64,000 nt of DNA from an uncultured Bacteroidales bacterium (GCA_905233625.1 CAJOFJ010000019.1:1-64000); one strand, 5' to 3'. Positions 17,119 to 28,011 are shown, counted from the stretch's first letter. The notes: generated by a model from the letters alone, not told the origin. Made by a program: numbers and translations.

Positions 17119-18153
17119 ATGACTCCTGACATACCAAAAGAAACACAACGAATCGCATATTTGGACATCCTCCGCATTTTGGCGACCTTCGGTGTGGTAT
17201 TTCTCCATGTCTCCTGCAGAGAGTATTACTCCGCTTTCATTTCCTTCGATTGGTATCTTGCCGCCTTCAATGGCAGTCTGGTGCGCTGGGCCGTCCCCAT
17301 TTTCGTGATGATCAGCGGAGCCCTTTTCCTAAACCCTACAAAAGACATTCCCATCAAAAACATTCTGAGCCAGAAAATTCCAAGATTACTACTGGCATAC
17401 GTTTTTTGGTGGCTGGTATATTCCGTTATCATGTCATCTTGCAGTCTGCTCTTTGGAGATGCTATCGGACTCCCCTTCAGCTACGAATTTCTCATGCCCC
17501 GCTTTCACCTGTGGTTTCTTCCTATGCTCATGGGGATTTATTTGCTCATCCCATTTCTCCGCAAAATTGCCGCCGACGAAAAACTTCTCCGTTTTGCCCT
17601 CGTTCTCTGGATTGTCTATCTTACCGGTAGTTTTTTCATGGTAATAGAAATCCCTCAAATCACACCGCTTTTTGACATGAACATCATTGTGGGACATACG
17701 GGTTATTTTCTGCTGGGTTATTATCTTTCAAAAACATCCATTAGCGCCAAACAACTGAAAATCATATACTTGCTAGGCATTCTTGGTTTTCTCCTAACTG
17801 TTACGGGCAATATTATTCTTTCCATTCACGATGGCGAAAGTAATGACATGTTTCTTAATACCTTGAGCATATTTGTGGTTTTGATGGCGGCCGCACTTTT
17901 TGTCTTCATAAAGGAAATCACCCCTGAAATTGAAAGCAAAACGGCAAAATTTGTGGCATATGTCCGACAAGATTTGTTTGGCATTTATCTCACCCACGCC
18001 CTATGGCTGACGGTGCTGAACAGGGCTGTCATCCGTAACCTATGTAATCAAGCTATCACTATCCCGTTGATTGCCATTGCGGTATTTGTGCTAAGCCTGT
18101 ACACCACCAAATTCATCAGAAAAATTCCCTTTTTGAAAAATTTTGTGGAATGA
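17119..18153 (+). CDS. Acyltransferase family 3 membrane protein
   Basis: RIAYLDILRILATFGVVFLHVSC...WAVPIFVMISGALFLNP; ~10 TM segments. Confidence 0.88.
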   Translation: MTPDIPKETQRIAYLDILRILATFGVVFLHVSCREYYSAFISFDWYLAAFNGSLVRWAVPIFVMISGALFLNPTKDIPIKNILSQKIPRLLLAYVFWWLVYSVIMSSCSLLFGDAIGLPFSYEFLMPRFHLWFLPMLMGIYLLIPFLRKIAADEKLLRFALVLWIVYLTGSFFMVIEIPQITPLFDMNIIVGHTGYFLLGYYLSKTSISAKQLKIIYLLGILGFLLTVTGNIILSIHDGESNDMFLNTLSIFVVLMAAALFVFIKEITPEIESKTAKFVAYVRQDLFGIYLTHALWLTVLNRAVIRNLCNQAITIPLIAIAVFVLSLYTTKFIRKIPFLKNFVE

Positions 18154-18188
18154 TGCATCTAAGCAAAACGACTGAAATAGAAAAATTG

Positions 18189-18196
18189 TATCTTTG
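18189..18196 (+). promoter_or_regulatory. Putative Bacteroidetes -7 element (TATCTTTG)
   Basis: TTGTATCTTTGTACC upstream of S46 peptidase. Confidence 0.55.
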
Positions 18197-18217
18197 TACC
18201 ATCAAATTTATACTATA

Positions 18218-20362
18218 ATGATAAAGAAAATCAACTTTTTAATCATCTTAGCGATGATGTTTGTTTTTGGGGCCCGGGCCGATGAAGGCATGTGGCTGCC
18301 CTACTCTATTAACGGTCAGAACTTGGCTGACATGCAGCGACTTGGCTGTAAATTGACCGCTGATCAAATTTTCAGTTTCAACCAGCCCAGCCTGAAGGAT
18401 GCTATCGTGCAGTTCGGCGGTGGCTGCACCGGCGAACTGATTTCTCCCGAAGGTCTGCTGCTCACCAACCATCACTGCGGTCTTTCCTACGTACAAACCC
18501 ACGCCTCTGTGGAACACGATTACCTGAAGGACGGTTTTTGGGCCAGAAGCAAGGACCAGGAGCTTCCCAACGAAGGTCTGACAGTTTCATTTTTGAATTA
18601 CATTGAAGATGTTACGGAACTGGTGCTGAGAGGCGTTACCGACAACATGTCGGAAGAGGCCCGTGCAGAGAAAATCGACGCCAACCGCAAGCAGCTGGCC
18701 AAAGAACGCAAGGGTGACAAGGCTATTAAAGTAGAAATTATTCCTTTCTACCATGGTAACCAGTACATTCTGTTTGTGTACGACGTATATAAGGATGTTC
18801 GCTTGGTGGCTTGTCCGCCCTGGGGCATCGGCAAATTCGGCGCCGACACCGACAACTGGACCTGGCCGCGCCACAAGGGTGACTTCTGCATCTTCCGCGT
18901 CTATACCGCTCCCGACGGCTCACCAGCGGAATACAGCAAGAAGAATATTCCCATGAAGTCCAAACATTTCCTGCCCATTTCCTTAAAAGGCGTACAACCA
19001 GGTGATTACACCATGATTTTGGGCTACCCCGGCTCCACCGACCGCTACTCTGCCTCAGGTTCAGTAAAGAATGTTATCGAACTGGAAGGTCCCGCCATTG
19101 TGGACTGCCGTACCACCAAGCTGGAGCAATATCGCAAGCACATGGATGCCGACCCCGCCGTGTTCATTCAATACGCTTCCAAACAAGCCAGCGTGAGCAA
19201 CTACTGGAAATATTATATCGGTCAGGTAAAGCAGCTGAAACGCAACAAAGTATATGAGAAACGTTTGGATCAGGAAAAAGCATTCCGCCAGTGGGCTGCC
19301 CAGGACAAAAACCGCAATGCGAAATATGCGGGCATCTTCGATGAAATGGACAACTATTGGGATCATCAGTCCAAATACACCAAAGCTTTGATTTATCACC
19401 GCGAGGCTGGCTGGCGTGGCGGTGAGGCCGTGTCTTTCGCACTGAAATTCAGAGCGGTAAACAATGCTTTCAGCGACAAATCGATTTCGAAAGATGATAT
19501 TAAAGCATACGTCAAAAGAATGAAAGGCTCCGTTCAGGACTTTTTCAAGGATTACGACCAGGCATTGGACCGTGATGTGACCATCGCTTTGTTGAACCTC
19601 TTCTACAAGGATGTCAATCCCGCACAACTCCCCGCCACCATCAAAAAAGTGGGTGACAAGACAGGAGGCGATTTTACCGCATTTGTGGATAACGCTTTCG
19701 CCAAATCCATTTTTGTGAATGCCGACAAATTATACGCTTGGATTGACAATCCGAAACCTATAGCTAAAGACCCGATATACGCTTTAATGCAGGAGTTGGT
19801 GGATTCTTATATCACTTTAAGCGACGAAGCGGAAAAGGTAAACTGCAGCCGTGCCGACCGCCTCTACATGGAAGGACTGATGGAAATGCAGAAAGACCGC
19901 AACTTCTATCCCGACGCCAACTTCACCATGCGACTCACTTACGGCAGCGTGCAGGATTGCAAGCCGGCTGACGGTGTCACCTACAACTACATCACCACTC
20001 TGGATGGTGTGATGGCCAAGTACGTACCTGGCAACTGGGAATTTGACGTGCCGCAAGACCTCATCAAACTGTGGGAAAGCCATGATTATGGCCGCTATGC
20101 CAACGAAAATGGCGATTTGGTGGTGAATTTCATCACAACCAACGACATCACCGGTGGCAACTCCGGCAGTCCGGTTATCGATGCGCAAGGTAACCTCATC
20201 GGCTTAGCCTTCGACGGAAACTGGGAAGCCATGAGTGGAGACATCGCTTTCGAGAACGAGGTGCAGCGTACCATCTGCATGGACATGCGCTACCTGCTAT
20301 TCATCATCGACAAAATGGCCAATGCCCAAAACCTGATGCAAGAATTGACTATTATTGAATAA
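18218..20362 (+). CDS. S46 family dipeptidyl-peptidase, DPP7-like
   Basis: Signal peptide; GGCTGELISPEGLLLTNHHCG and TGGNSGSPVIDAQGNLIGLAFDGNWEAMSGD; Gly after FD is DPP7-like rather than Arg of DPP11. Confidence 0.92.
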   Translation: MIKKINFLIILAMMFVFGARADEGMWLPYSINGQNLADMQRLGCKLTADQIFSFNQPSLKDAIVQFGGGCTGELISPEGLLLTNHHCGLSYVQTHASVEHDYLKDGFWARSKDQELPNEGLTVSFLNYIEDVTELVLRGVTDNMSEEARAEKIDANRKQLAKERKGDKAIKVEIIPFYHGNQYILFVYDVYKDVRLVACPPWGIGKFGADTDNWTWPRHKGDFCIFRVYTAPDGSPAEYSKKNIPMKSKHFLPISLKGVQPGDYTMILGYPGSTDRYSASGSVKNVIELEGPAIVDCRTTKLEQYRKHMDADPAVFIQYASKQASVSNYWKYYIGQVKQLKRNKVYEKRLDQEKAFRQWAAQDKNRNAKYAGIFDEMDNYWDHQSKYTKALIYHREAGWRGGEAVSFALKFRAVNNAFSDKSISKDDIKAYVKRMKGSVQDFFKDYDQALDRDVTIALLNLFYKDVNPAQLPATIKKVGDKTGGDFTAFVDNAFAKSIFVNADKLYAWIDNPKPIAKDPIYALMQELVDSYITLSDEAEKVNCSRADRLYMEGLMEMQKDRNFYPDANFTMRLTYGSVQDCKPADGVTYNYITTLDGVMAKYVPGNWEFDVPQDLIKLWESHDYGRYANENGDLVVNFITTNDITGGNSGSPVIDAQGNLIGLAFDGNWEAMSGDIAFENEVQRTICMDMRYLLFIIDKMANAQNLMQELTIIE

Positions 20363-20383
20363 CAGGATTTCTCAAAACAATAA

Positions 20384-20420
20384 AAAGAAAACGCCTCGTG
20401 TTTGACGAGGCGTTTTCTTT
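20384..20420 (+). terminator. Intrinsic terminator
   Basis: AAAGAAAACGCCTCGTGTTTGACGAGGCGTTTTCTTT perfect hairpin between convergent genes. Confidence 0.85.
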
Positions 20421-20442
20421 ATAATAGTAATGTAATTGTTGA

Positions 20443-20952
20443 TTATTTGAAAGTGTATCTTACACCGAAGCATAGAGCCCAATCAAAATAACTTCCACCG
20501 TATGTATTATAAAATAACATACCATAGCCAGGTCTAAAGTCGGCTTGCAGAGTCAATGGGATATTGAATTTATATTCGATACCACCGATGGCATTAATAC
20601 CAAATTTTCCGACTACTCCACCTCCAATAACTTGAGGAAGACCCATACCCAGACTTACACCACCACCAGCTAACCAATACAAGCCTTTGGAACCAATGGC
20701 AGACTCATACATAAAATTCGGATTTGCCTCGAAAGTCATGAATAATCCACTTCCACCAGTAGTTGCCCCAATTGTCCATTTGAAACCGAGATCCACACTT
20801 AAAGCCAAGTTGTCGTTAAAGAAAGTCTTGTAAGAAACGGCTTCCATGTTTACGAAAGTTCCACCAATACTGTGTTTGTAAGGTGCTTGTGCATTAACCG
20901 TCAGCATCATACCCATTACTAAACTCAATAAAATTACACTGATTTTTTTCAT
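20443..20952 (-). CDS. Outer-membrane beta-barrel-like protein
   Basis: Signal peptide MKKISVILLSLVMGMMLTVNAQ; GGIEYKFNIPLTLQADFRPGYG...DWALCFGVRYTFK. Confidence 0.75.
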   Translation of the reverse strand: MKKISVILLSLVMGMMLTVNAQAPYKHSIGGTFVNMEAVSYKTFFNDNLALSVDLGFKWTIGATTGGSGLFMTFEANPNFMYESAIGSKGLYWLAGGGVSLGMGLPQVIGGGVVGKFGINAIGGIEYKFNIPLTLQADFRPGYGMLFYNTYGGSYFDWALCFGVRYTFK

Positions 20953-21074
20953 AACTTTAGTTTTTTATGGTTTTAATTTTTTTGCAAATTTAGATTTTTT
21001 AACATTATAAATATATTCTTTGTTGAAAAAATTATGCACATATACAAGTTGAATATTTTTCGTATTTTTGCCGT

Positions 21075-21250
21075 GACTATTTGATGAGGATTTTCCACTG
21101 CGAAAATCCGTGAGGGAAACAGGTGCAAATCCCGTACAGCTCCCGCTGCTGTAAGTTTCATCAACCTTTTTGACAAAGGTCACTGTCGGCTCCAAAACCG
21201 ACGGGAAGACGTCAAAAAAAAGGGAAACGAGTCAGAAAACCTGTCAAATG
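21075..21250 (+). promoter_or_regulatory. Cobalamin (B12) riboswitch
   Basis: GAGGGAAACAGGTGCAAATCCCGTACAGCTCCCGCTGCTGTAA ... CGACGGGAAGACG ... GAGTCAGAAAACCTG (B12 box), upstream of a TonB receptor. Confidence 0.9.
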
Positions 21251-21373
21251 GTCCTGGTTGTGAACACCTCGGGATGCAGGTACAAGCAACGCTCCATCAG
21301 GAGATTGCCCATACTATATTCATTCCGAACAAGTTATAATAAAAGAGTCTTTCAGACTGCGAAAAAGAACATA

Positions 21374-23395
21374 ATGAGAAAATTTCTCATACTGATAATA
21401 ACTATAACACTCATTTCCAGTGTTTTATATGCCCAAGAAGACAGTCTTCGGCATCAACGTTTACAGGAAGTGGAAATTGTGGGTAAGGAAAGACCGAATG
21501 AATCGTCCGCTCCGATTCAGGTCATTAGGAATCAGGACCTTAAAGCCTTGCCCACTCTCCAACTTTCTGATGCACTGAAATTTATGTCGGGCATCGTCAT
21601 CAAGGACTATGGCGGAGTGGGCGGCATGAAGACCGTGGCGGTACGCGGTCTCGGCTCGCAGCATACAGGTGTGGCTTATGACGGCATTCCTCTTTCCGAC
21701 TGCCAGACGGGACAAATTGACCTCAGCCGCATTTCCACCGACAATGTGAAAGCCCTCTCCCTGCAAATCGGGCGCGAAGAGGATATCTTTGTTCCTGCCC
21801 GACTGTTTGCTTCCGCCAGCCTCATCAACATCGTCACCGAAGAACCCAAATTCAAGGATGACAAGCCCGTCAACCTGCATTTTGCCTTTACAGGCGGATC
21901 TTTCGGTCTCATCAATCCTTATCTTCTGATTGAAAACAGAATCAAGAAGAAAAAAAATCCCGAAGATTCATTCTATGCATGGTCGCTGAAAATCAACTAC
22001 TTGCAATCCAAAGGTAACTATCCTTTCGACCTGCACTACGGCTTAGGAGAGCATGACAGCGTGTCGCATGAGCGGCGCAGCAACTCCGATGTGCGCACCC
22101 TTCAAACCGAGGCCAATTTTTACGCGCATTTCAATCCCAAATCAAAACTGAATTTCAAAATTTATTACTACTGGTCCAACCGAGGTTTGCCCGGAGCCAC
22201 CATCTATTATAACCTGGAGAACGACCAGCGGCTCAGCAACCATAATGCCTTCGGACAGCTGCATTTCGAGCATCATTTCTCCGAAAAAGTGGCCTATCAG
22301 TGCAATGCCAAGTTCAATTATGACCAAACGCATTATCTGGATCCGAATTACCACAATTTAGAGGGAAAACTGGAAAACACCTATATACAACGGGAATACT
22401 ACCTCAGCAACAGCGTGCTGTACAAGCCCTTCCGCCAATGGCATCTATCTTTGTCTAACGACCTGTTTTACAACAACATGAATGCTAATTTGAAAGATTT
22501 TGCTGAGCCTGGACGTTTCAACTGCCTGACTGTATTGGCCAGCAGTTTCACCTCCAAATATGTCAACTTTTCCGCCAATTTGCTGCACACCTACGTCTTC
22601 AACCATGTAAAATACGGCGAAGCGCCCAAGAATGAGAACCATCTGTCGCCCTCGGCGGGACTCAGCATTATGCCCCTTGGCAAACATGACTTTACCATCC
22701 GCTTACTGTACAAAAACATCTTCCGGATGCCCTCATTCAACGACCTGTATTACAGGGAGGTAGGCAATATCAAACTAAAACCCGAAAAGACCAATCAATT
22801 CAATGCAGGCCTTTCGTATGAGCACTCCTGGTTGGGACGCATTGACCTTTCCGCCTCCGCAGATGTCTATTATAACTTAGTGAAAGACAAGATTGTAGCC
22901 ATTCCCAGCCGCAATCTTTTCGTATGGAGTATGCTCAACTACGGCAAGGTCAATATTCTGGGTTGCGAAATTAATCTGCAATTTTCATATAGAATTATTA
23001 AACAACTGAAAGTCAACCTGATGGGCTCCTATTCTTATCAGCATGCCGCAGATATGACCGACCCGAACAGCAAAACCTACGGGCACCAAATCCCCTATAC
23101 ACCTTTCCATTCAGGCTCTGCCGCCATCAACTTCGAAACACACTGGTTCACAGTTGGTTATGCGGTTATTGCGTCAGGCATCCGCTATGCTTTGGGGCAG
23201 AATACCCCAGCTAACCAGTTAGACCCCTACGCTGACCAAAGTATCTTTATCGGCCACGATTTCAACATCAAGGACAAGGTGATACTCGGATTCAAAGCCG
23301 AGATGCTGAATATCGCCAACGAGCAATACGAGATCGTCCGCAACTATCCCATGCAAGGCCGCAGCTTCCGTATCAAACTGACGTTGAGGTATTAA
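21374..23395 (+). CDS. TonB-dependent receptor, BtuB-like cobalamin transporter
   Basis: Plug domain LSDALKFMSGIVIKDYGGVGGMKTVAVRGLGSQHTGVAYDGIPLSDCQTGQIDLSRI; beta-barrel C-terminus; under B12 riboswitch. Confidence 0.9.
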   Translation: MRKFLILIITITLISSVLYAQEDSLRHQRLQEVEIVGKERPNESSAPIQVIRNQDLKALPTLQLSDALKFMSGIVIKDYGGVGGMKTVAVRGLGSQHTGVAYDGIPLSDCQTGQIDLSRISTDNVKALSLQIGREEDIFVPARLFASASLINIVTEEPKFKDDKPVNLHFAFTGGSFGLINPYLLIENRIKKKKNPEDSFYAWSLKINYLQSKGNYPFDLHYGLGEHDSVSHERRSNSDVRTLQTEANFYAHFNPKSKLNFKIYYYWSNRGLPGATIYYNLENDQRLSNHNAFGQLHFEHHFSEKVAYQCNAKFNYDQTHYLDPNYHNLEGKLENTYIQREYYLSNSVLYKPFRQWHLSLSNDLFYNNMNANLKDFAEPGRFNCLTVLASSFTSKYVNFSANLLHTYVFNHVKYGEAPKNENHLSPSAGLSIMPLGKHDFTIRLLYKNIFRMPSFNDLYYREVGNIKLKPEKTNQFNAGLSYEHSWLGRIDLSASADVYYNLVKDKIVAIPSRNLFVWSMLNYGKVNILGCEINLQFSYRIIKQLKVNLMGSYSYQHAADMTDPNSKTYGHQIPYTPFHSGSAAINFETHWFTVGYAVIASGIRYALGQNTPANQLDPYADQSIFIGHDFNIKDKVILGFKAEMLNIANEQYEIVRNYPMQGRSFRIKLTLRY

Positions 23396-23396
23396 A

Positions 23397-23440
23397 CAAC
23401 CCCTTACTTCGCTCACTTCATTCGCTTTTGTAAGGGGTTA
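23397..23440 (+). terminator. Putative terminator hairpin
   Basis: AACCCCTTAC...GTAAGGGGTT stem enclosing TTCGCTCACTTCATTCGC. Confidence 0.55.
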
Positions 23441-23473
23441 ATAAAATCCATCATGGGAAAAGTAACGGAAAAA

Positions 23474-24874
23474 CTATTCCTCAGGAGCGAACATCGGATC
23501 CCAAGGCGGCAGCATGATGGGTTTCTGCTTGGTAAGCACCAAGAATTTAGTCGGCAGGTATTTCTCTTCAATCACCACGCGGAACATATATTCGTTAAAC
23601 CACTCGTTGGTCATGATGAGAAAACCATTGTGTCCGTATGAGCTGCCCCAGCTGTTCTCCACCATCCATTTGAGGGGCTTGCCATTTTCATCCAAGTCCA
23701 CAGCGCAAAGGGTCATGGCATGGGAAGATCCACTGGCAAAAGTAGCCACTCTTTGCTTCTTCGTCATTTTAAAAGTAGTACCGAAAAGGGAAGCATAGTC
23801 GTAATTGTTAACATCTAACCAACCCTTGTCACGGTCCAGGAATTTGCCCACATCGCAGGAAAAATACATCATGGTGCTGTCCTTGATGGAAGCAATGGCC
23901 AGGGGAGCGATATCTTCCATCGGCAAGTTCAAGTAAACCCAGTTTTTGCCATCATACACATGGCGGTCATACTCGATTTCATATACTTTATAATACTCGC
24001 GAGTAGGATCATTCATGATCATGTAATACTTCGTAAAGTCTTCATTCACAAACTTTTTGAAGAAAGACTGGGGAGTGTAAGTGTCGGTGGACACAACCTT
24101 TCCGGAAGCGTCACGCTGGGTCCAGGTGAATTCTGTGGGAGGCTCGCCAATGGTCATCACCAAAATGCGGTAGATGGTCTTCAACATCTCAGTTTTACGG
24201 TCTTGCAACTGCTGTTCCGTAGTGCTCTTGTTGTTCGCCATATCACGCAATTCAAGGCCGAATTCGCGCAATTTCAGCGACAGAATATTGGACATTCTGG
24301 AAGTACTGTTGCTACTGAAAGTTTCTGGCATAACATCTTTCGGCACAAGACCGTATTTGGTCACCAAGTCGGCCACACCGGTGAACTGGCCACCGTCGCC
24401 AATAGGATTCTTGAACAGCCATTCCACATACTTGTCTTCCATAGACTTAGCTCTGTGATCCAAAATAGCCTGCAAAAAGAGATTGGATTTCTCCAACTGA
24501 TCCCAGAAGAAAGTATATGCTTGTGAAAATTGGAAATCGGCAGGCAGATTGTGCTTGGCAATGGCTTTGGAGCGCATCACGTTCATGCCGGTGAACATCC
24601 AGCAGCGCCCGGAAGATTTCTGGTCTGTGATTGCCTTGGAATTCACCCTATTGGAAAAATGGTCATCAAAGGCGGTACTATTGTCGGCATTGGCTGCCAA
24701 CTTGTTGATATCGTTGGCGATAATGGCATTCCGCAAAGCCTTGTTTTCAGGCGTATTCTGGTAGCTTAACTTGATTTTGGACAACATTTCAGGAGTGATG
24801 CCGCCGTTGGAGCTTTGGGCCTGAACACCCAATACGCAGAGTGCGGAAAAGATAAAAAGGAAAAGTTTTTTCAT
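23474..24874 (-). CDS. C1 family aminopeptidase C / bleomycin hydrolase-like
   Basis: DQKSSGRCWMFTGMNVMRSKAI (Cys), GSSHAMTLCAVDLDENGKPLKWMVENSWG (His/Asn). Confidence 0.92.
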   Translation of the reverse strand: MKKLFLFIFSALCVLGVQAQSSNGGITPEMLSKIKLSYQNTPENKALRNAIIANDINKLAANADNSTAFDDHFSNRVNSKAITDQKSSGRCWMFTGMNVMRSKAIAKHNLPADFQFSQAYTFFWDQLEKSNLFLQAILDHRAKSMEDKYVEWLFKNPIGDGGQFTGVADLVTKYGLVPKDVMPETFSSNSTSRMSNILSLKLREFGLELRDMANNKSTTEQQLQDRKTEMLKTIYRILVMTIGEPPTEFTWTQRDASGKVVSTDTYTPQSFFKKFVNEDFTKYYMIMNDPTREYYKVYEIEYDRHVYDGKNWVYLNLPMEDIAPLAIASIKDSTMMYFSCDVGKFLDRDKGWLDVNNYDYASLFGTTFKMTKKQRVATFASGSSHAMTLCAVDLDENGKPLKWMVENSWGSSYGHNGFLIMTNEWFNEYMFRVVIEEKYLPTKFLVLTKQKPIMLPPWDPMFAPEE

Positions 24875-24921
24875 ACTATATTTTGATTTTAAGATTATGC
24901 TGATGCAAAAGTACAACAAAT

Positions 24922-26424
24922 TTATTTCACCTGTAGCTTTTTTGTCACTATACCTTTCATTGTCCGTACCTCCAGCAAATAAATGCCTTTCGGCAAAGTT
25001 TCAAGCGACAAAGTGGCCTGGTCTTCTCCCTCTCCATTCTTACACAACAAACTCTGTCCCAACATATTATAAATAGCAAGCTGTAAAATAGGCTCAGAAG
25101 CACTGATATAACAACTTGAAGAGGCGGGATTCGGATAAAGCACTAAACTTAAATTTTCGTGATTTGCGGACACAGCAGTCTGTGTTGAATCCGGCACATA
25201 ACATGGCAATTGTTCGGATGCCAACGTAACCACCGGACTGTAACCCACAAGTCCTAAATTTGCCTGGTCCGGCTGATGGAAAATCACACTCTCAGCGTAT
25301 GATTCTGTGTCCTCGCCCCAATAATTGCCAATCGCTGTCAAATTGCTGTTGGCATTGTTGTACAAGTCATATTCCTCGCCGCCATTGCCATTGTCATAGA
25401 TGCAGTTATATCCATAATCTTCTGCTGTACCCATATCGACAGAATGATAATAAATAGCTGTAACACCCCATAAATTTCCCGTGATAATATTCCGACGCAA
25501 CTTGGCGGCACAAGTCTCATCACTGCCATAAATGCTGATACCACTGCCACCATTCATCGGGTTTGTTTCCAAGTTATTGTCTCTGAAAATATTATCTTCA
25601 ATAATAGAATAAATATTGTTTCCCTGTTGATTATAACCGTAACGGTTGTTTTCGATGACATTGCCTCGAATGACCGCCTTGGTATTCCCCACATTCATCA
25701 GGTTTGCGATGACAATGCCGCCAGACATGGAAGAACAGCCAACAATAGTATTATCTTCAATGAAAATGGTATCGTTGACACTACCGGGTCCCAAGTTGAG
25801 TTGTGGCTGATTAACATTACTTAAAACATTGTGATAGAATTGGTTATTTCTGATAATTGGAGATCCCATCACATTAACTCCTGAATTAACCGCTGCTGAC
25901 TGATTATCATGAAAATAGCAATTCTGGATAATCGGATTGCAATTCATATATTTGATAACCTGTGAGTTGAAATAACGAAATTCGCAATTGTCAAAAGTTA
26001 TCGGGCTGTTGCTTACCAAAATCTGCTGGCAAAATTCCACCAACAAGTTGGAAAGTATGGAGACCTCAGCATCTTCAAAGCGCAGTTCGAAAAGGGTGGA
26101 TGACGCATCTGTGGTGACGCCACTGACAATCAGCTTATCATCTCGTGATGCACAGCGCACACATCCGTGCACTTGGATAGAAAGCTCCGCATCCATATAA
26201 ATTTCCATTGTGGAAGCATCCAGCAACAATGTATCATTAGCCGCCAAAGTCAAATCCTGATGCACCTCATATACTCCTGGTTGGGAGGAAGTGACCGTTC
26301 CAGAAGGGTCGTATAACAAATCATTGAAAGTCAATGTTATGCCCGTTCCCGGACTTACTATTTGTGCGTATGTGATGGTACAACAAGCACAAAAAACAAA
26401 AAGTAAAATTCTTTTCATTATCAT
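24922..26424 (-). CDS. Right-handed beta-helix protein with T9SS type A sorting domain
   Basis: Repeats of NCEFRYFNSQVIKYMNCNPIIQNCYF type; C-term LVLYPNPASSSCYISASEPILQLAIYNMLGQSLL...GIYLLEVRTMKGIVTKKLQVK. Confidence 0.85.
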   Translation of the reverse strand: MIMKRILLFVFCACCTITYAQIVSPGTGITLTFNDLLYDPSGTVTSSQPGVYEVHQDLTLAANDTLLLDASTMEIYMDAELSIQVHGCVRCASRDDKLIVSGVTTDASSTLFELRFEDAEVSILSNLLVEFCQQILVSNSPITFDNCEFRYFNSQVIKYMNCNPIIQNCYFHDNQSAAVNSGVNVMGSPIIRNNQFYHNVLSNVNQPQLNLGPGSVNDTIFIEDNTIVGCSSMSGGIVIANLMNVGNTKAVIRGNVIENNRYGYNQQGNNIYSIIEDNIFRDNNLETNPMNGGSGISIYGSDETCAAKLRRNIITGNLWGVTAIYYHSVDMGTAEDYGYNCIYDNGNGGEEYDLYNNANSNLTAIGNYWGEDTESYAESVIFHQPDQANLGLVGYSPVVTLASEQLPCYVPDSTQTAVSANHENLSLVLYPNPASSSCYISASEPILQLAIYNMLGQSLLCKNGEGEDQATLSLETLPKGIYLLEVRTMKGIVTKKLQVK

Positions 26425-26437
26425 TAGATTACTTAAC

Positions 26438-26848
26438 TCAAAGTATTGTTATTTTTTCGGTATTAAAATCAACACTGAAGAAACGATTTTCTTTGCCATT
26501 GGTGATTCCTATTATCGGGGCACGCAATGTCTTATTATAGCGGCCTGCCTGCTCCATTACCTCCTGCGTAAGCTTGACATGCGGTGCTTTGCACTCCACC
26601 ACCATCCATGGCTTGCCCTCTTCGTCAAATACGACCAAATCATAACGGCGTGACAGTCCATTGACGGTAATTTCGCGTTCCACCGACAAGTGCGAAGCCG
26701 GAATATTCTTTACTGTGAGCAGAAACTGGATAAATTGTTGGCGCACCTCCTCTTCCGGCGTGGCAGGCACCCATTTCTTTCGCACAGGGTCGAAAAATTC
26801 CTTATTATTGCCTGTAATCCGCTGTCTGATCATAGAAGTAGAATTCAA
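26438..26848 (-). CDS. Type I restriction enzyme HsdR N-terminal-like (HSDR_N_2) domain protein
   Basis: TPEEEVRQQFIQFLL...YDLVVFDEEGKPWMVVECKAPHVKLTQEVMEQAGRYN. Confidence 0.85.
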   Translation of the reverse strand: MNSTSMIRQRITGNNKEFFDPVRKKWVPATPEEEVRQQFIQFLLTVKNIPASHLSVEREITVNGLSRRYDLVVFDEEGKPWMVVECKAPHVKLTQEVMEQAGRYNKTLRAPIIGITNGKENRFFSVDFNTEKITIL

Positions 26849-26913
26849 AGTTCAAAATTCAAATTATAATTTTCAACTTTCAGTTTTCAGTTTTCAACTT
26901 AAAAAAACTCCCC

Positions 26914-28011
26914 CTATACTTTATCCCGCAGATATATCTCTTCCAGCACCTTCTCCTCATTCTCCCAGCACAAGTCCTCCGCCGCCACCTTGCAGTTGGC
27001 CTTCATTTCGTCATACATTTGCTTGTCAGTCACCAGTCGGTTAATCTTTTCCGCAACATTTTCCGGCTGAAAATCCTCCACAATCAATCCCACCTGATAT
27101 TGCCCGACAATCCTTGCCCGCTCTATCAAATTGGAAACCACCATCGGCGTACCTGCCTTGATGTATTCAAAAAGTTTGTTAGGCAAACTGAAGCGCAAAT
27201 TCAAACTGAGGTCACGATCAAGGGCAATGCCTATATCGGCCATGTAGGTGTAATTGAACAGCATTTCCGGAGTCACACGTGGCACAAAACGCACCCGATG
27301 TTCCAAATGCAATTCTTTCACTCTGTCCTTCAATTGCGGAATCATGGTACCGTTGCCCACAATCAGCAACACCGCTTTCTCGTCAACAAAAGGCATGGCT
27401 TCCACCAATTCCTCACCTCCACGGCCTTCATTAATCCCATTGCCCTGAAGAATGATAATAGTTTTGTCTTCTGGTAATTGCAATGACGCACGTGTTTCCG
27501 TCACAGGAGGGGTGGCTTTCGGTGGAATATTGCGTACCAAATGCGGACGAATGCCATATTCCTCTTCATATTGGTCCACAATAGACTGACTGACCGTAAT
27601 GACATCCTTTAATTTCGGGAAACAGAATTTTTCAATACTTTGCCACACACGCTTTACAAACGGACGGTCGGCAATAGACAATTCCCCACAGAAATACTCG
27701 TGACTATCATATACCAATCGTTTTCTTTTCAGCTTACTAATCAAAACGTTAGGCAACAGCGTATCCAAATCATTGGCCACAAACAAGTCGAAATGATGAA
27801 ACAGCAGATAGAAAAACAGCCGGATATTGTATTCCGCATAAAAAAAAGCGCCTTTTCTGAACAGCAGGCGCATACGGTGCGTTTTATAAGCCCTTGGCGC
27901 CAAAACGGCGGAATCGCCGTAGCGACGGCCCACAAGGGTAACATCAAACCCGTTGCGTGTCAAAAAGTTACACACTTTATCGACACGCGGGTCTGTATAG
28001 AGGTCATTCAA
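26914..28011 (-). CDS. Glycosyltransferase family 4-like protein (apparent TTG start 2 nt after the secA stop)
   Basis: NDLYTDPRVDKVCNFLTRNGFDVTLVGRR...TIIILQGNGINEGRGGEELVEAMPFV...LFEYIKAGTPMVVSNL. Confidence 0.85.
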   Translation of the reverse strand: MNDLYTDPRVDKVCNFLTRNGFDVTLVGRRYGDSAVLAPRAYKTHRMRLLFRKGAFFYAEYNIRLFFYLLFHHFDLFVANDLDTLLPNVLISKLKRKRLVYDSHEYFCGELSIADRPFVKRVWQSIEKFCFPKLKDVITVSQSIVDQYEEEYGIRPHLVRNIPPKATPPVTETRASLQLPEDKTIIILQGNGINEGRGGEELVEAMPFVDEKAVLLIVGNGTMIPQLKDRVKELHLEHRVRFVPRVTPEMLFNYTYMADIGIALDRDLSLNLRFSLPNKLFEYIKAGTPMVVSNLIERARIVGQYQVGLIVEDFQPENVAEKINRLVTDKQMYDEMKANCKVAAEDLCWENEEKVLEEIYLRDKV

